Assembly: GCA_949358305.1 (NCBI GenBank)
Contig: OX442317.1
Coordinates: 3,910,186-3,974,185 of the forward strand
Origin: Strigamia acuminata
Taxonomy: Eukaryota; Arthropoda; Chilopoda; Geophilomorpha; Linotaeniidae
Length of the DNA stretch: 64,000 nt
Reading direction: 5' to 3'
Program-made: the position numbers and the translations under genes
In this document: positions 39,001-51,216 of the stretch, in pieces
Position numbering within the stretch: position 1 is the first letter of the stretch
Layout of the letters: every line of letters begins with the position of its first letter
Notes under the pieces: model-generated
Database searches by the model: none
What the model was told of the DNA's origin: nothing
What the model saw: only the letters and a program-made list of their open reading frames with translations

Positions 39001-40045
39001 TTTATTTTTACCTGGACACAACTTGAGACATGGCTTAAATGTAATAAAGTGTGGTGATCTAAAAGAAGTTAATTTTGTATACTTTATTCCATTATAGCAG
39101 AATTCAATATTACTTGGGACAATAACCCTTTTTGTACTGTGATAATAGACTTTGAGTTTGAAGATGATTTGAATGGAACAATGGACATATCAAGTCTGCA
39201 TAAATAGATTTTTTTTAATTTTAATAAAAAAGGTAAAAATGTGTTTGTTTCACCTATGGTTGGCTCTAGGATATTAGCTAGAATCAAAGTAGTAGCAAAA
39301 TTGGTGTTAAAAGTGTCATTCTGTATGCACAAAATCCATTTTTCTTTCAGCAAAGAATGTATTTCCAAAAACCGGTTATTTTCTGCTTTGCACTTAAATA
39401 TAACCACTGATTTCTTCTCACACATAATAAAATCAGTGTACGTAACAAATCCATTTTCAACATCATTAATTTCTTCAACCAAAGTGATGGAATCATTTTT
39501 GTACACAAGGATTCTCCCAGCACCTGACAATGAATTAAACATTTCCTTATTAAGTCATTTATTAGATCTATTTATTTATAAACCTAATTCATCGAGTGTT
39601 AATAACACAAAGCAGTTGTCTAGGCCAACATCAATCACACCAATTGAATAAACTCCAGTTTTCTTCTTGTTTTCCCACCGGGAAACCATTTCTCCCGAAA
39701 AGTCATCCAATACAAGCAAACCAGTTACAAGTCCCAGAATTGCCTTCTTCCCATTTGGGCTTGTGTTGAGGCATAAGATTTTATTGCCTTGGGACTAGAA
39801 TAATTCATTGTCATTAAAATAATTCGTTTTTGTATCTAACCCTAGATTACCCGAAGTTGTCGAGACAAATTAAAATTTCTTATTGTGCACGGGTGATGTT
39901 TGCACTTCCACGCAGTTCGATTGGAGATTTCTACGGCGCTGCTAAGAATCTCGTCTAAAATGTCTTCTACTGTTGCGTACCGTAATTTTCTCGTATTCCT
40001 TTTTTCAATTCTAAATGCAGCATTTTCGTCACTCTCTGAATCCAT
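36053..40045 (-). CDS. Predicted beta-propeller (WD-like) protein, possibly WDR93-like
   Basis: At least nine exons. Starts MDSESDENAAFRIEKRNTRK, then propeller-like stretches such as NKILCLNTSPNGKKAILGLV, AVNNDSTLIAVALENGTISV and DSDSLLVALCDGSLWQL. A long Ser/Thr- and Glu-rich insert (about 37.75-38.35 kb) lies between propeller segments. The last exons encode LVICFTKQGRTYLIDYV, a helical stretch and the end LNWCKDNLKPENKT. Family assignment is tentative: the mix of propeller blades and an acidic insert recalls ciliary WD proteins, and the SPHFITFKPC block suggests WDR93. Introns contain several mobile elements. Confidence 0.6.
36855..37205. mobile_element. Second copy of GC-rich dispersed repeat
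   Basis: Shares blocks with 3578-4162, including CAGCCTCCATGAGCGG, GGTAAGT, TGTGTGACGGGTCGGTTG, TAAAGGCC and TTATTTACGTGAG. Lies in a roughly 1-kb intron of the propeller gene made largely of mobile elements. The short block just upstream (36780-36843) matches 6255-6313. Confidence 0.6.
37294..37602. mobile_element. hAT-like MITE split by a nested MITE
   Basis: Begins CAGTGCTGGACTGG and ends in the complement-like CAGTACAGCCCTG. The 8-bp target TCTGCCGG is perfectly duplicated at 37286-37293 and 37603-37610. The inner part GGCCC...ACCGTAGTCTGTCCC-like is shared with 38482-38626 and with 10944-11062. Interrupted at 37414 by another element. Confidence 0.8.
37414..37585. mobile_element. Nested 172-bp hAT-like MITE
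   Basis: Begins CAGGGCCGTCTTT and ends with the imperfect complement AAAGGTGGGCCTG. The 8-bp target TACCCAGT is exactly duplicated (37406-37413 and 37586-37593). It is inserted inside the older MITE at 37294-37602. Confidence 0.85.
38482..38626. mobile_element. 145-bp hAT-like MITE
   Basis: Ends CGGTGCTGGACTGG and CCAGTCCAGCCCTG are inverted repeats. TGTGCTTC is duplicated exactly at 38474-38481 and 38627-38634. Same family as 37294-37602. Lies in an intron of the propeller gene, directly beside the exon ending KQINTG. Confidence 0.85.
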
Positions 40046-40285
40046 TTTTAAACAACAAACTAAACAAGAATGACGCTATCATTTAGGAGCGACATTAATT
40101 TTGTGTGTTTAGATACTATTCTTTCCCACCAGGCGGCGGCAACTATTTACGGGAGGTAATTTTATGATGTTAAACATCACCACTAGATACAGTATTGTGT
40201 TATTTCAATCAATTTATAAACTATAAAATTTTCCGAGTAAATATTCCAAAAAATATACATTTAATATTCAAAATACATTTGGGCT

Positions 40286-41888
40286 TTACTCTGGCAACTT
40301 TTCTGCAAGTATTTCTGCTTTCAGTCGATTATACTCTTCATAATTACGTATCGACGTACTGAAATTAATTTATTCTTTGACTTTTAAAAGAAAACGTTTC
40401 TATCTTTAGCTACGCTTACGTTAAAAAATCAAATGGCATGTCAGCAAATTGATCAGCGACAGCTACCATGCCGGCAAAATGAACCAACAGCAACTAACAT
40501 AAATAAAAATAAAAATAAAAAAAATAAAAATCTAAACCAACAATATTTTTATGTTAATTTTGTTAAACCAACCAAATAATGTGCCCTTGTTTGAACATAC
40601 AGTTTCAGTACATCAGCATCTGTAACAACACCATTTGGCTTGGCAACTGAAAAATACGTTTCCAGATACGCACGCAGCCATTTTAACACAAATTGTTTGT
40701 CGGGAGACAATGAAAAATCCACATTGCCCACTCCTAAAACATTAATTACGATTAATGAAATATCATATTAATTAAAAAACTTGTTTACCAGCATATCTGA
40801 GAAAATGATAAGCGATTTCGTAAGCTTGCCATCCCATTCCACAGCATTCCCAATCGACAAATGTTATCTCACCTAAAAATGGTTACATTAACAAATGAAC
40901 TTTCTCATTTTAAAAAACACAAACCCGTGTCTGAATTCCAAACCATATTCTCTGGTCTAGTGTCACCGTGGCAGAACACATACTCAGAACCCACGGACGA
41001 TACGTGACTTTTAACTAAATCATACTCTTGAATCAACTTTGATTTATTTGGAAGAAGTTTTTGAAACCTATTAAAATTAAACATCGGAAATATAGTGCAA
41101 CAATAATTGGAAATTTCTCCGTTTTACTTCTCGTTGGCTTCTGGATTTGTTAACGTCTCGGGGAAAGACATCACATTCGAGTTTAAAAAATCTGCCAGCC
41201 TACTTCTGTGCTTCATCCCACGTATTGTGTGTAAAAGAGCCAACTGTTTCGCAATACGTCTATGAACATAAAACGTTTTAAAAACTGATCAATAAATAAA
41301 CAAACACTTGTCGTGATTATTATCAATTTATCACCTCCAATTGTCTTCTAATCTAACAGTGCTGGGTGTCATTACTTGACCCACCACGTACTCGTAGCAA
41401 AGTCCATTATTCACAGTTGTTACAACGTTTGGCGCAAATCCATACAGCGCATGAACGACCTTTTCTAGAAAAAGTTTTATTTTATTTTATTTTTTCTCAT
41501 CAGTCTTAGTTTATTAGAAAGTTAATTTCCTTACCCGCATAACTTCCGACTCGTGTTCCCGCGTATAAAACTCGGTGAATTTATTCATTTCCCGATATAT
41601 CCTGCACATAACCGCGTCCTTTAAATCATTTTCGGTTCGATAACAGGTTACCATGAAGTTTAACAAACCAGCATCGGCCGAACGTGAGGTGCCCTTGAAA
41701 TCAACCCGAATTAAAAACGTTTTAAGAGAAGAAAACCATAAAAGCACGCGTCAAAAAAATATATTTACTTTAAAATGTATTTCTTGTTCGCTCCAGTCGG
41801 GTCTAATCGCCTGAAGAACTTTCTTGAGATCATTCTCCAGTCTGTCGCTGGACACAGTAATGTTTAACTTCGGTATTTCAGTGGCCAT
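40286..41888 (-). CDS. Ethanolamine/choline kinase-like, EK1
   Basis: Lipid-precursor kinase that phosphorylates ethanolamine or choline with ATP in the Kennedy pathway, cytosolic. Nine short exons, about 345 aa, read MATEIPKLNITVSSDRLEND through to EILAEKLPE. Diagnostic blocks: NNGLCYEYVVGQ, the Brenner loop YVFCHGDTRPEN (family HxDxxxxN), the metal site EITFVDWECCGMGWQAYEI, and VDFSLSPDKQFVLKWLRAYLE, which aligns with the human ETNK1 sequence around SLYPD. First of six tandem minus-strand copies. A 23-bp direct repeat brackets this copy (40166-40188 and 41923-41945). Ethanolamine versus choline preference cannot be told from sequence. Confidence 0.88.
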
Positions 41889-42034
41889 GTTAACTCTGTG
41901 ACGGCTACAAACCGTATCAAGCGATGTTAAACATCACCACTAGATGCCGAGCATATACATTTTGGCGGTAATTTCAAGTTGACTCGAAATTATGGAATAA
42001 CTCAAACTGCGACCAACCCAGTGTATAGTTAAGA

Positions 42035-42275
42035 TTAACCCATTATTGGCCAAACGTCGGCATAGTGTGTGTTTAACTCTAGTATTGTATTCATATTGGC
42101 CGGAATAATCACCCCATGATTACATGCAGTAACCAATAAATTGTATATGTTTTGATAATCACTGGTCTCCACATTTATTTCTAACTGTTTCACTTGCTTA
42201 AACCTTTCCCCAGTACTACTATTGTTCGAGTTGTGTTGAACGATAAAGCGCAGAGTGTCCCCGTCATCTGAACCG
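42035..42275 (-). other. Orphan coding-like fragment upstream of EK1
   Basis: A minus-strand frame with protein-like composition, from SDDGDTLRFIVQHNSNN to THYADVWPIMG and a stop. It lies in a segment (about 41890-42275) found upstream of EK1 but not of the other kinase copies. Family not recognised. It may be a stray exon or chance. Confidence 0.25.
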
Positions 42276-42696
42276 AGATACAAGTCAATTATATTGCATA
42301 TTAGTGTTGTGGTCATATTTATTATCTTTATTATCTTTATGTAACTATTGTGCATTATGATGTTACACAACGAGCAATAAATAAAAAATACACAATAATC
42401 ATTTCAGATTTCTTCTAGTTTATGACTGGTGTTCAGTCAAATCCAAGTTTAGAATGCAATGGATTTCAATAGCACACAACAGAGTATTTTAATTTTATGC
42501 GCCCTATTCTACAGTTCAAATAAATAAAAAGATATTTGATATACAAGTACAGGTAGACGTGTAATTGAGCAAAAATACAATATATAATTCACAAGGGATT
42601 ATTCTGGTCTTATTTAGCTTATGACAGACACACTTCTTGAATGGCCACAAGATACTGTAAATTTCAATTTACAGTGACATTTACAGTGTTTGGGCT

Positions 42697-44294
42697 TTAC
42701 TCTGGTAACTTTAAGGCAAGTATTTCTTCTTTCAGTCGAATGTACTCTTCGTAACTTCGTATCGACATACTGAAATTAATTTATTCTTTGACTTTTAGAG
42801 AAAAAGTTTCTATGTTTAGGCACGCTTACGTTAAGAAATCAAATGGCATGTTATCAAATTGATCAACGCCCGCTATGATGCTAGCAGATTGAATCAACAG
42901 TAACTAAAACAAATAAAATAAAAGATAACAAATAAAAAATCTAAACTATAAATAATTTCTAAGTTGATTGTTTTAAACTGACCAAATAATGGGCCCTTGT
43001 TTGAACATATAATTTCTGCACATCAGCATCTGTAACAACATCATTTGGCTTGGCAACTGAAAAGTACGTTTCCAAATACGTACGCAGCCATTTTAACACA
43101 AATTGTTTGTCGGGAGACAACGAATAATCCACATTGGCCACTCCTAAAACATTAATTACGATTAATGGAATATTATATTAATTAAAAAACTTGTTTACCA
43201 GCATATCTGAGCAAATGATACGCAATTTCATAAGCTTGCCATCCCATTCCACAGCATTCCCAATCGACAAATGTTATTTTACCTAAAAATGGTCACATTA
43301 GCAAATGAACTTTCTCGTTTACAAAAACACAAACCCGTGTCTGGATTCCAAACCATATTCTCCGGTCTAGTGTCACCGTGGCAGAACACATACTCAGAAC
43401 CCACGGACGATACGTGACTTTTAACTAAATCATATTCTTGCATCATCTCTGATTTATTTGGAAGAAGTTTTTGAAACCTATCAAAATAAAACATCGGAAA
43501 TATAGTGCAAGAACAATTTGAAATTTCTCCGTTTTACTTCTCGTTGTCTTCTGGATTTGTTAAAGACTCTGGGAAAGACATCAAATTTGAGCTAAAAAAA
43601 TCATCCAATTTACTTCTGTGCTTCATCCCACGTATTGTGTGTAAAAGAGCCAACTGTTTCGCAATAAGCCTGATAGTTAATACAAACAAAACGTTTTAAA
43701 ACTATACAATAAATAAACAAATAAATATATAAATTATTATCAATTTATCACCTCCAATTGTCTTCCAATCTAACAGTGCTGCGTGTCATTACTTGACCCA
43801 CCACATACTCGTAGCAAAGTCCATTATTCAGATTTGCCACAATGTTTGGCGCAAATCCATACTGGGCATGAACGATCTTGGAAAAATTTCATTTCATTTC
43901 ATTTCATTTTATGTGTGTCGTTTATGTCAATGTTAATTCTGTACCTGCATAACTTTCGACTCGTGTTCCCGCGTAGAAAACTCGTTGAATTTCATTTCCC
44001 GATAAATCCTGCACATAACTGCGTCCTTTTGATCATTTTCGGTTCGGTAACAAGCTACCATGATGTTTAACAAACCAGCATCGGCCGAACGTGAGGTGCC
44101 CTTGAAATCAACCCAAATTAAAAACTTTTTTAGAAAAGAAAACCATAAAAGCACGCGTAAAAAAATATATTTACTTTAAAATGTATTTCTTGTTCGCTCC
44201 AGTCGGGTCTAATCGCCTGAAGAACTTTCTTGAGATCATTTTCCAGTGTATCGCTGCATACAGTGATGTTTAAGTCCGGAATTTCAGTGGCCAT
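42697..44294 (-). CDS. Ethanolamine/choline kinase-like, EK2
   Basis: Same nine-exon layout as EK1. Starts MATEIPDLNITVCSDTLEND and ends EEILALKLPE. Full set of motifs in order: GTSRSADAGLLNIMV with ATP-lobe RIYREMKFNEF, NNGLCYEYVVGQVM, HTIRGMKHRSKLDD, the catalytic CHGDTRPENMVW, FVDWECCGMGWQAYEI, and SLSPDKQFVLKWLRTYLE. All exon frames open with consensus splice sites. Downstream is the upstream repeat module of EK1. Confidence 0.88.
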
Positions 44295-44299
44295 GTTAA

Positions 44300-44660
44300 C
44301 TCATCCGAAGTACAAGTCAATTATAGTACATATTAGTGTTCTGATCATATTTGTTATCTTTAATTGACACTTGTTTTTATGTAACTATTGTGAAATATGA
44401 TGTTACACAACGAGCAATAAAAAAAGAATTAGACGATAATCATTTCACATTCCATATTTCACACTTCTCACGTCTAGAATGTGTGGTGAAATTCAAGAGT
44501 AGCCAAAAGTTGCTTATGACAAATGTATTGGATTTCTATAGCACACTGCACACAACGGAGTATTTTTGGGTGCCCTATTCTACACTTCAAATAAACAAAA
44601 ATATATTTGATATGCGAGTACACGTGAACGTATAATTCAGCAGGAATACAATACATAATT
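44300..44660. repeat. Kinase-upstream repeat module
   Basis: A block holding GATGTTACACAACGAGCAAT, CACGTCTAGAATGTGTGG and AGTAGCCAAAAGTTG recurs upstream of EK1 (about 42280-42560), EK2 (here), EK3 (47080-47460) and EK5 (58660-58990), and partly at 55835-55945. It marks the unit that was duplicated with each kinase. Confidence 0.75.
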
Positions 44661-45135
44661 CACAACACGAACTGTCCGAACATCTCCTTCCAGGAAAGCC
44701 GCTCTTGCAAGGTAGAGCCGATAAACGGTGGCAAGCTGCCCAGCAACACCTGAGCCATCTTAAAACGAGCTCCAACTCAGTTCAAAGTCGAAAATGCCAT
44801 TAACAAATGTCACTGAAACACACACCAAGTCACTTTACGTAGCGTTGGTACCGCACACGATCGCGCCAATAAATGTCACTGCACAATATCGCAGAAAACA
44901 CGCACACGATCGTTTCAAATTGCGTCATTAACTGTCCACAACCGCGCAGCCAAACCGGCTACACAAAATCCAGTAATCCAACTAAAGTTCCAAAATCGTT
45001 TGCTCGACTTCTCGGCACTTTAAACGATCCACACAATCCAAACACTGACCGCACCATTGAAATTCAGTCCATGACAACGACTACTGACCACCGTTCACAC
45101 AGGCTTGTTCGTAAACCCAAATCGTGGATACCAAA
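44660..45135 (-). mobile_element. Ty3/Gypsy-like leader and gag 5' fragment
   Basis: On the minus strand this follows the LTR at 45136-45451. It contains the leader sequence and then a gag start (about 44760, MAQVLLGSLPP) that is cut off after about 30 codons. It is nearly the same as 56270-56685 and partly 53543-53960 and 47560-47731. Truncated, no enzyme domains. Confidence 0.6.
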
Positions 45136-45451
45136 TGTTGGATTTTAGGCCCACGCAAAGGCAAATAATTAGCAAAACTTCGTTCACTCAAAATTCACAC
45201 TCTACTACTCATTTATTCACATCACATAAGTTACAATTTAAATAAGCGTAAATACAAATTATTGTCAATGGCAATACGAAATTCAACAAAATAGTGACAT
45301 AAAACACAACACTTTGGTACATTTTTTGAACAGCAAAGTCTCTTAAGCCATAATTATATATGAACAATGCCTGCAGTCATAAGAATTTCCTTCGCTTAGC
45401 TTTGTCAAACTCAGTTGTAAAACAAGCATTTTTTTTAACTTGTCAGTGACA
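45136..45451 (-). mobile_element. LTR of a Ty3/Gypsy-like element
   Basis: 316 bp, begins TGTCACTGACAAG and ends CCAACA on the minus strand (TG...CA termini), with AATAAA inside. The leader at 44660-45135 continues from it. It lies 47 bp beyond the stop of EK3, and the same LTR sits in the same place beyond EK5. Confidence 0.65.
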
Positions 45452-45497
45452 AGTGTTTTAGGTAAATAAGCATTTATTTTTCAAAATACATTGGGCT

Positions 45498-47064
45498 TCA
45501 TTCTGGTAACTTTTCGGCAAGTATTTCCTCTTTCAGTCGCTTATACTCTTCGTAATGAGATATCGACATTCTGAAAATAAATTATAATTTGCATTCTAAA
45601 AGAAAAGATTCAAAATTTAGGCACGCATACTCTAAGAAATCAAATGGCATGTCACCAAATTGATCAACGCTCGCTATCACGCTAGAATTTTGAATCAACA
45701 GCAACTAAAACAAAAAAAAAATCACATAAACCACCAATATTTGCCAAATAAATTTAAACCGACCAAATAATGAGCCCTTGTTTGAACATACAGTTTCTGT
45801 ACATCAGCATCTGTAACAACATCATTTGGCTTGGCAACTGAAAAATACGTTTCCAGATAAGCATGCAGCCACTTCAACGCAAATTGCTTGTCGGGAGACA
45901 ATGAAAAATCCATATTTTCAACTCCTAAAACATAAATTACGATTAATGGAACATTACATTAATTAGAAAACTTGTTTACCAGAATATTTGAGCAAATGAT
46001 ACGCAATCTCATAAGCTTGCCATTCCATTCCACAGCATTCCCAATCGACAAATGTTATCTCACCTAAAAATGGTCACATTAACAAATGAACTTTCTCGTT
46101 TACAAAAACACAAACCCGTGTCTGGATTCCAAACCATATTCTCCGGTCTAGTGTCACCGTGGCAGAACACATACTCAGAACCCACGGACGATACGTGACT
46201 TTTAACTAAATCATACTCTTCCATCAACTCTGATTTATTTGGAAGAAGTTTTTGAAACCTATCAAAATAAAACATCGGAAATATAGTGCAACAATAATTG
46301 GAAATTTCTCCGTTTTACTTCTTGTTGTCTTCTGGATTTGTTAAAGACTCTGGGAAAACCAACAAATTCGAGCTAAAAAAATTATCCATTTTATTTCTGT
46401 GCTCCATTCCACGTATTGTGTGTAAAAGAGCCAACTGTTTCGCAATAAGCCTGATAGTTAATACAAACAAAACGTTTTAAAACTATACAATAAATAAACA
46501 AATAAATATATAAATTATTATCAATTTATCACCTCCAATTGTCTTCCAATCTAACAGTGCTGCGTGTCATTACTTGACCCACCACATACTTGTAGCAAAG
46601 TCCATTATTCAGATTTGCCACAATGTTTGGCGCAAATCCGTACTGGGCATGAACGATCTTGGAAAAGTTTCATTTCATTTCATTTTATACGTTTATGTCA
46701 ATGTTAATTCTGTACCTGCATAACTTTCGACTCGTGTTCCCGCGTAATAAACTCGTTGAATTTTATTTCCCGATATATCCTACACATAACTGCGTCCTTT
46801 TGATCATTTTCGGTTCGGTAACAAGCTACCATGATGTTTAACAAACCAGCATCGGCCGAACGTGAGGTGCCCTTGAAATCAACCCAAATTAAAAACATTT
46901 TGAGAAAAGAAAACCATAAAAGAACGCGTAAAAAATATATTTACTTTAAAATGTATTTCTTGTTCGCTCCAGTCGGGTCTAATCGCCTGAAGAACTTTCT
47001 TGAGATCATTCTCCAATGTATCGCTGCACACAGTAATGTCTAAGTCGGGAGTTTCAGTGGCCAT
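45498..47064 (-). CDS. Ethanolamine/choline kinase-like, EK3
   Basis: Nine exons as in EK1. Starts MATETPDLDITVCSDTLEND; ends at TGA after LPE. Catalytic CHGDTRPENMVW and metal-binding FVDWECCGMEWQAYEI retained; the C-terminal block reads VENMDFSLSPDKQF. Very close to EK2 and EK5 in introns as well as exons, so duplication is recent or sequences are being homogenised. The 3' flank holds the LTR fragment. No frame breaks seen. Confidence 0.87.
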
Positions 47065-47559
47065 GTTAACTCATCCGAAGTACAAGTCAATTATAGTGCA
47101 TATTAGTGTTCTGATCATATTTGTTATCTTTCATTGACACTTGTCTTTATGTAACTATTGTGAAATATGATGTTACACAACGAGCAATACAAAAAGAATT
47201 AGACGATAATCATTTCACATTCCACATTTCACACTTCTCAGGTCTAGAATATATTATGTGGTGAAATTCAAGAGTAGCCAAAAGTTGCTTATGACAAATG
47301 TATTGGATTTCTACAGCACACTGCACACAACCGAGTATTTTTGTGTGCCCTATTCTAAACTTCAAATAAAGAAAAATATATTTGATATGCGAGTACACGT
47401 GAACGTGTAATTCAGCAGGAATACAATACATAATTCACAAAGAATTATTCTGGTCTTAAGTAGCTTATGAGCGACAAACCTTTTGAATGTTCATTAACTC
47501 GCGTTACAATAGACATCGCCGAAGTCACTGCCTTGTCTGCGTCAGTGATTGGCAGTGGT

Positions 47560-47731
47560 TCTTCTACACGCTGCCCAGCAATAACACCTGACCCATCCTA
47601 AAACGAGCTCCAACTCAGTTCAAATTCGAAAATGCCTTAACAAATGTCACTGAAACACACACCAAGTCACTTTACGTAGCGTCAGTACCGCACACGATCG
47701 CGCCACTAAATGTCACCGCACAATATCGCAA
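47560..47731 (-). mobile_element. Short Ty3-like leader fragment
   Basis: Matches part of the leader at 44700-44890. It stops at 47731, where unrelated sequence begins, so a later insertion has probably split it. Confidence 0.45.
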
Positions 47732-48785
47732 AGTGAGTCATGATTCTTGGAACTAAGCAATTAGGAGATTAGAGAGAGGGAGGAGTTAAATCCATTATCT
47801 GCTCTCAAGTGAACGTATGAATTAGCACCTGTGATGACACTGTCAGGATTAGCAGGGGTAAGGACCCACATTCCTGCACCTGTGAAAAAGCAGTGAAAAC
47901 CACAGTTGCTTACAGAAGTTCAGGCAGAAAACAACACCCTCAGATGCAGCAGTTGGTTCCACTTTCTCAAGCTGAGAAAACCACATTTTGATGCAGTTTG
48001 TTGGCTAAAGGATGAGAATACAGCAGATAAGGCAGTTCAACACATAGAACAATTTTGGTAATCTAGTGGAACATTTCTTCTACCATTTTAAGTTCTCCAT
48101 ACCAGTGAATCCAGCTAGAAGCAAGTGCCATGTTAAGTTCTACAGAAACCACCAAGACTCAAGTGAACTTTGTGTGTGTGTTTAAGTGTGTGTTGAGTTC
48201 CAAGTTTGTCATACAAATTGTAAGTACCATTTTGAATTGCCACAATCCAGTTTCTTCCATTTTATTCTACTTTAATTAATTGGTTAGAATTGAATTGTTA
48301 GCTGAGTGTCTTTTATACAGGGTGTCCCAAAAGTCTTAACCCTCCTAAATATTTCGTGAGCAATTGCATCTAGGCTAACTTTGATGAAGCGATCGTATAG
48401 GAAGTTGGGTGAGAGCAATCCAACAATGTTATCAAATTTGACCTTGAAGGCCATTTTCAAGGTCATTCACTTGCTAACTTCTAAACCAATCAGGTTAGAG
48501 CAAGATTTCCAATTACAAAGTTGTAGAGAACCATCTAATTAGTCTAGAACTGTTCTTAAAAAAATTATTTCTTACTGAAATGTTTTGAGAAAAAAAGGTT
48601 TGAAATGCTAGTCTGCTCAGCTTTGTAACCTAAAACTATCATATGGAATAAATTTCCAAAATAAATTATTTCCTTTCTTTTGTGTTTCCTTTCTTCTACT
48701 TACAAGTATGACCCAATAAAGTGTCCTAATTGAGGATTAGCTTGGTTGCCTCAATAGTTTTAAGTTACAAAGCTGAGTTATATAT
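47732..48785. other. Unclassified insert, repetitive character
   Basis: About 47732-48310 is less AT-rich than its surroundings and shows no ORF; it interrupts a retroelement leader. From 48319 comes CAGGGTGTCCCAAAAG, a sequence typical of DNA transposon ends, then about 450 bp with no ORF. No matching opposite end was found. Probably one or two degraded mobile elements. Confidence 0.35.
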
Positions 48786-48789
48786 TATT

Positions 48790-50560
48790 AGGATCTAATT
48801 CGTTACGTAACGTAAACCATTCTTCGTAATGTGGGAACATTGCGTCTAAATCTTCATTTTTAGCATTCAAATTCTAAATTTGAGTGTAAATTAATTTTTA
48901 AAAGAAGCAGTTGATATTTTGTTTACTTACTCGATGTAATTGCGGCCGTCCTCCTATGTCTTACATCAGTTCACCAAACTCCGAAAAAGCTTTTTCGTAG
49001 GGAAAATAAAATCCATATGGCTGACTGATGGATGGTCATACATATACAACAAACATCAACTTCATTTGCAGGGCTCAAGTAAACACTATCCTTTTTAATA
49101 AACTGGATGTGCATTGGATAGTTGAGGTAATGGCAACTCGAATCGCACCATTTTTCAATTAGTTTTAATGCTAGAACTGTTTTTTGTCTAAAATTGAAAA
49201 AGAATAGGAAAATTTAATTATTTTTGCGTATGCAACTTAAAACGTGAAATATATTTACATTGGAATAAACCATTTGCAAGTTTTTGGTGCGCGATTTAAC
49301 GATTTTATTTACGAAATTTCTTGATTAGGTGAACAATATTCAACTTTTTGCCAAATAAAAAGCAACCAGAAACTTAGGTAATGGACCAATGGTATAAAAA
49401 ATGGGGAAACCAAACTAAAATTATTAAAAATAAACATTAAATAAAATAAAATTCGAATAAAGTTAAAAAGTTACCAAAACCAGTATAAAACATTAATGAT
49501 ATGAATGGAAACAATATCAACAGTCTAGTGTTTTAAATTCATGAAGAAATGTGGTTTTTCCTAAATAAAAAAAAAAATTATTTTAATATTCTAATTTTTT
49601 TTCTATACACACTTTATATGTTCGTGGTGCTCCAAACATTTTCTCCGTGTTAGATACAACTGCATTATTGGTGTGAGGCCACCAAGAAATGCTCAAATTT
49701 GTGTATCGTTTCAGATTAAACGGCAAATTTCCTAATAACTAAAAAAAAAATATAAAAAAAATGAAGAAATAACATTATTTATAACATAAAATTAATTAAT
49801 TAAAATCTGTGGTATAAAAAATTTGAATGTGGTGCCAACTCCAGCCTGCTCCTTCTTCCAAGCATATTTATTTTTTTAGTTTTTCATTAAAATTATTAAA
49901 CGCAATAATAAAATTTCCGAGCGAAGCCTGGCATTAAAGCTAGTATTATCTATTATAAAACATACTTTATTAAAGGAACAACCAAACTGAGTTGTTCTCA
50001 ATTGATAAGCAGGTTCGCATTTCAACGTGATTAGTAAAATAATTCCACACGCGCCTAAGCCACAAGCCGTTGCTCAGAATTCTTTATCTTCGGGTGTTAA
50101 AGTAACAATTTTACTATCTGAAGTGAGAATATCGATGCTTGAAACCTGTAAATTGTATCATATCATCAAATAAATATTTATTTAAAGTTTAAATTTGAAA
50201 ACACTTGACGAACGATTCATATTTGATAAATGACATCCTGAACTGAAAGCGGCTGCTACAGCTTTGTCATGAGGAAGACCCGGCCTAAAAATCGAGCACA
50301 ATTAAATCATTTATCCATAATATATTGTTATTATTATTATTACATGCACAGCGCAAGTCCCACTTTCTCCAAATAGGCTTTAATTGCACTTATTTGGGCA
50401 CTGGCTTCGATTACTATCCAATTTTCCGTCAAATTAATCTGAAACATTTGTTGTAAAAAGTTGAAATCGTCTCATTTGCTCGTGTTATATTTTAGTTCTC
50501 ATCTCGACAATTCTATTGAAATGTTCCATGTTAACGACAAACTGTGTTGATTTTTCATTT
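48790..50560 (-). pseudogene. L-gulonolactone oxidase-like (aldonolactone oxidase family) pseudogene
   Basis: Exon-like blocks in correct order match the FAD-linked oxidase that makes vitamin C: MEHFNRIVE and WIVIEASAQISAIKAYLEKV (FAD domain), GLPHDKAVAAAFSSGCH, SSIDILTSDSKIVTLTPED, ATACGLGACGIILLITLK, SISWWPHTNNAVV, MHIQFIKKDSVYLSPANE, YEKAFSEFGELM with DIGGRPQLHR, and the end FPHYEEWFTLRNELDP. Two in-frame stops: TGA at 50074-50076, just before ATACGLGACG, and TAA at 48962-48964, inside the GGRP block. The N-terminal GGHS-type FAD motif was not found. Family is clear; GULO versus a sister oxidase is less so. Splicing between blocks is not fully resolved. Confidence 0.78.
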
Positions 50561-50819
50561 GTAGCTGCTTTTTTCTTCGCTGTAATGCTGATTGTTCCTT
50601 TTCTTGGCTAATTGAACTATCTTGGATTTTATTTTCATTTTTATAATTAATAAATAATTTGGAGAAAATTGATATATAGTTACCCGTTTCAAATCGTCTA
50701 AAAACGTCAGGAAAAAGCAGCGACCCACTTTATTAGACATTTTAAATTTTAATGATTTTTATTTTTATTTTTTTATTTATTTATTGTCAAACTCGTGATT
50801 TAAATTTCAAAGTTCAAAG

Positions 50820-51170
50820 TTTTTTGATTAAAATCATTCCAAATATATCAACTTTGAAAAAAAAAAAGTCATTTTTAATATCGATTGTACAAATAATAAA
50901 AATAATAATAATATAGAATGAGAAGAAATAGATCGTAATACAAAATATTATTTTAGCGTCACATAATCGTCTAATGAACTTAACTTAGGCACCAGTTTGA
51001 TCTGGAAACTGGAAAAGGGGTTTCGTACTTAGAACAACCACCTAAGCCATTGAAATGAAAATTACTCATCTTTAGCCTCATTGGCATAGATGAATCTGAC
51101 AAATGCCTCTTAGATGTCATCGATATACCAGTTCGCACAACACGATTATTTTTCCGTTGTGTTTTCTACA
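50820..51170 (-). repeat. Partial duplicate of the TRAIP 3' end
   Basis: Matches 53970-54310, including part of the last TRAIP exon (SMTSKRHLSDSSMPMRL). A small deletion changes the last residues. It lies just downstream of EK4, so EK4 is bracketed by TRAIP 3' sequence here and TRAIP 5' sequence at 52780-53450. Confidence 0.8.
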
Positions 51171-51216
51171 AATAACTCAGAAAATACGCATTTATTTGTC
51201 AAAATACATTGGGCTT

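Noticed and set aside
44873-45148. 91-aa plus-strand ORF, with a related one at 53542-53937
   Set aside because: Antisense to the Ty3-like leader, repeated with frame breaks at other copies; no protein features.
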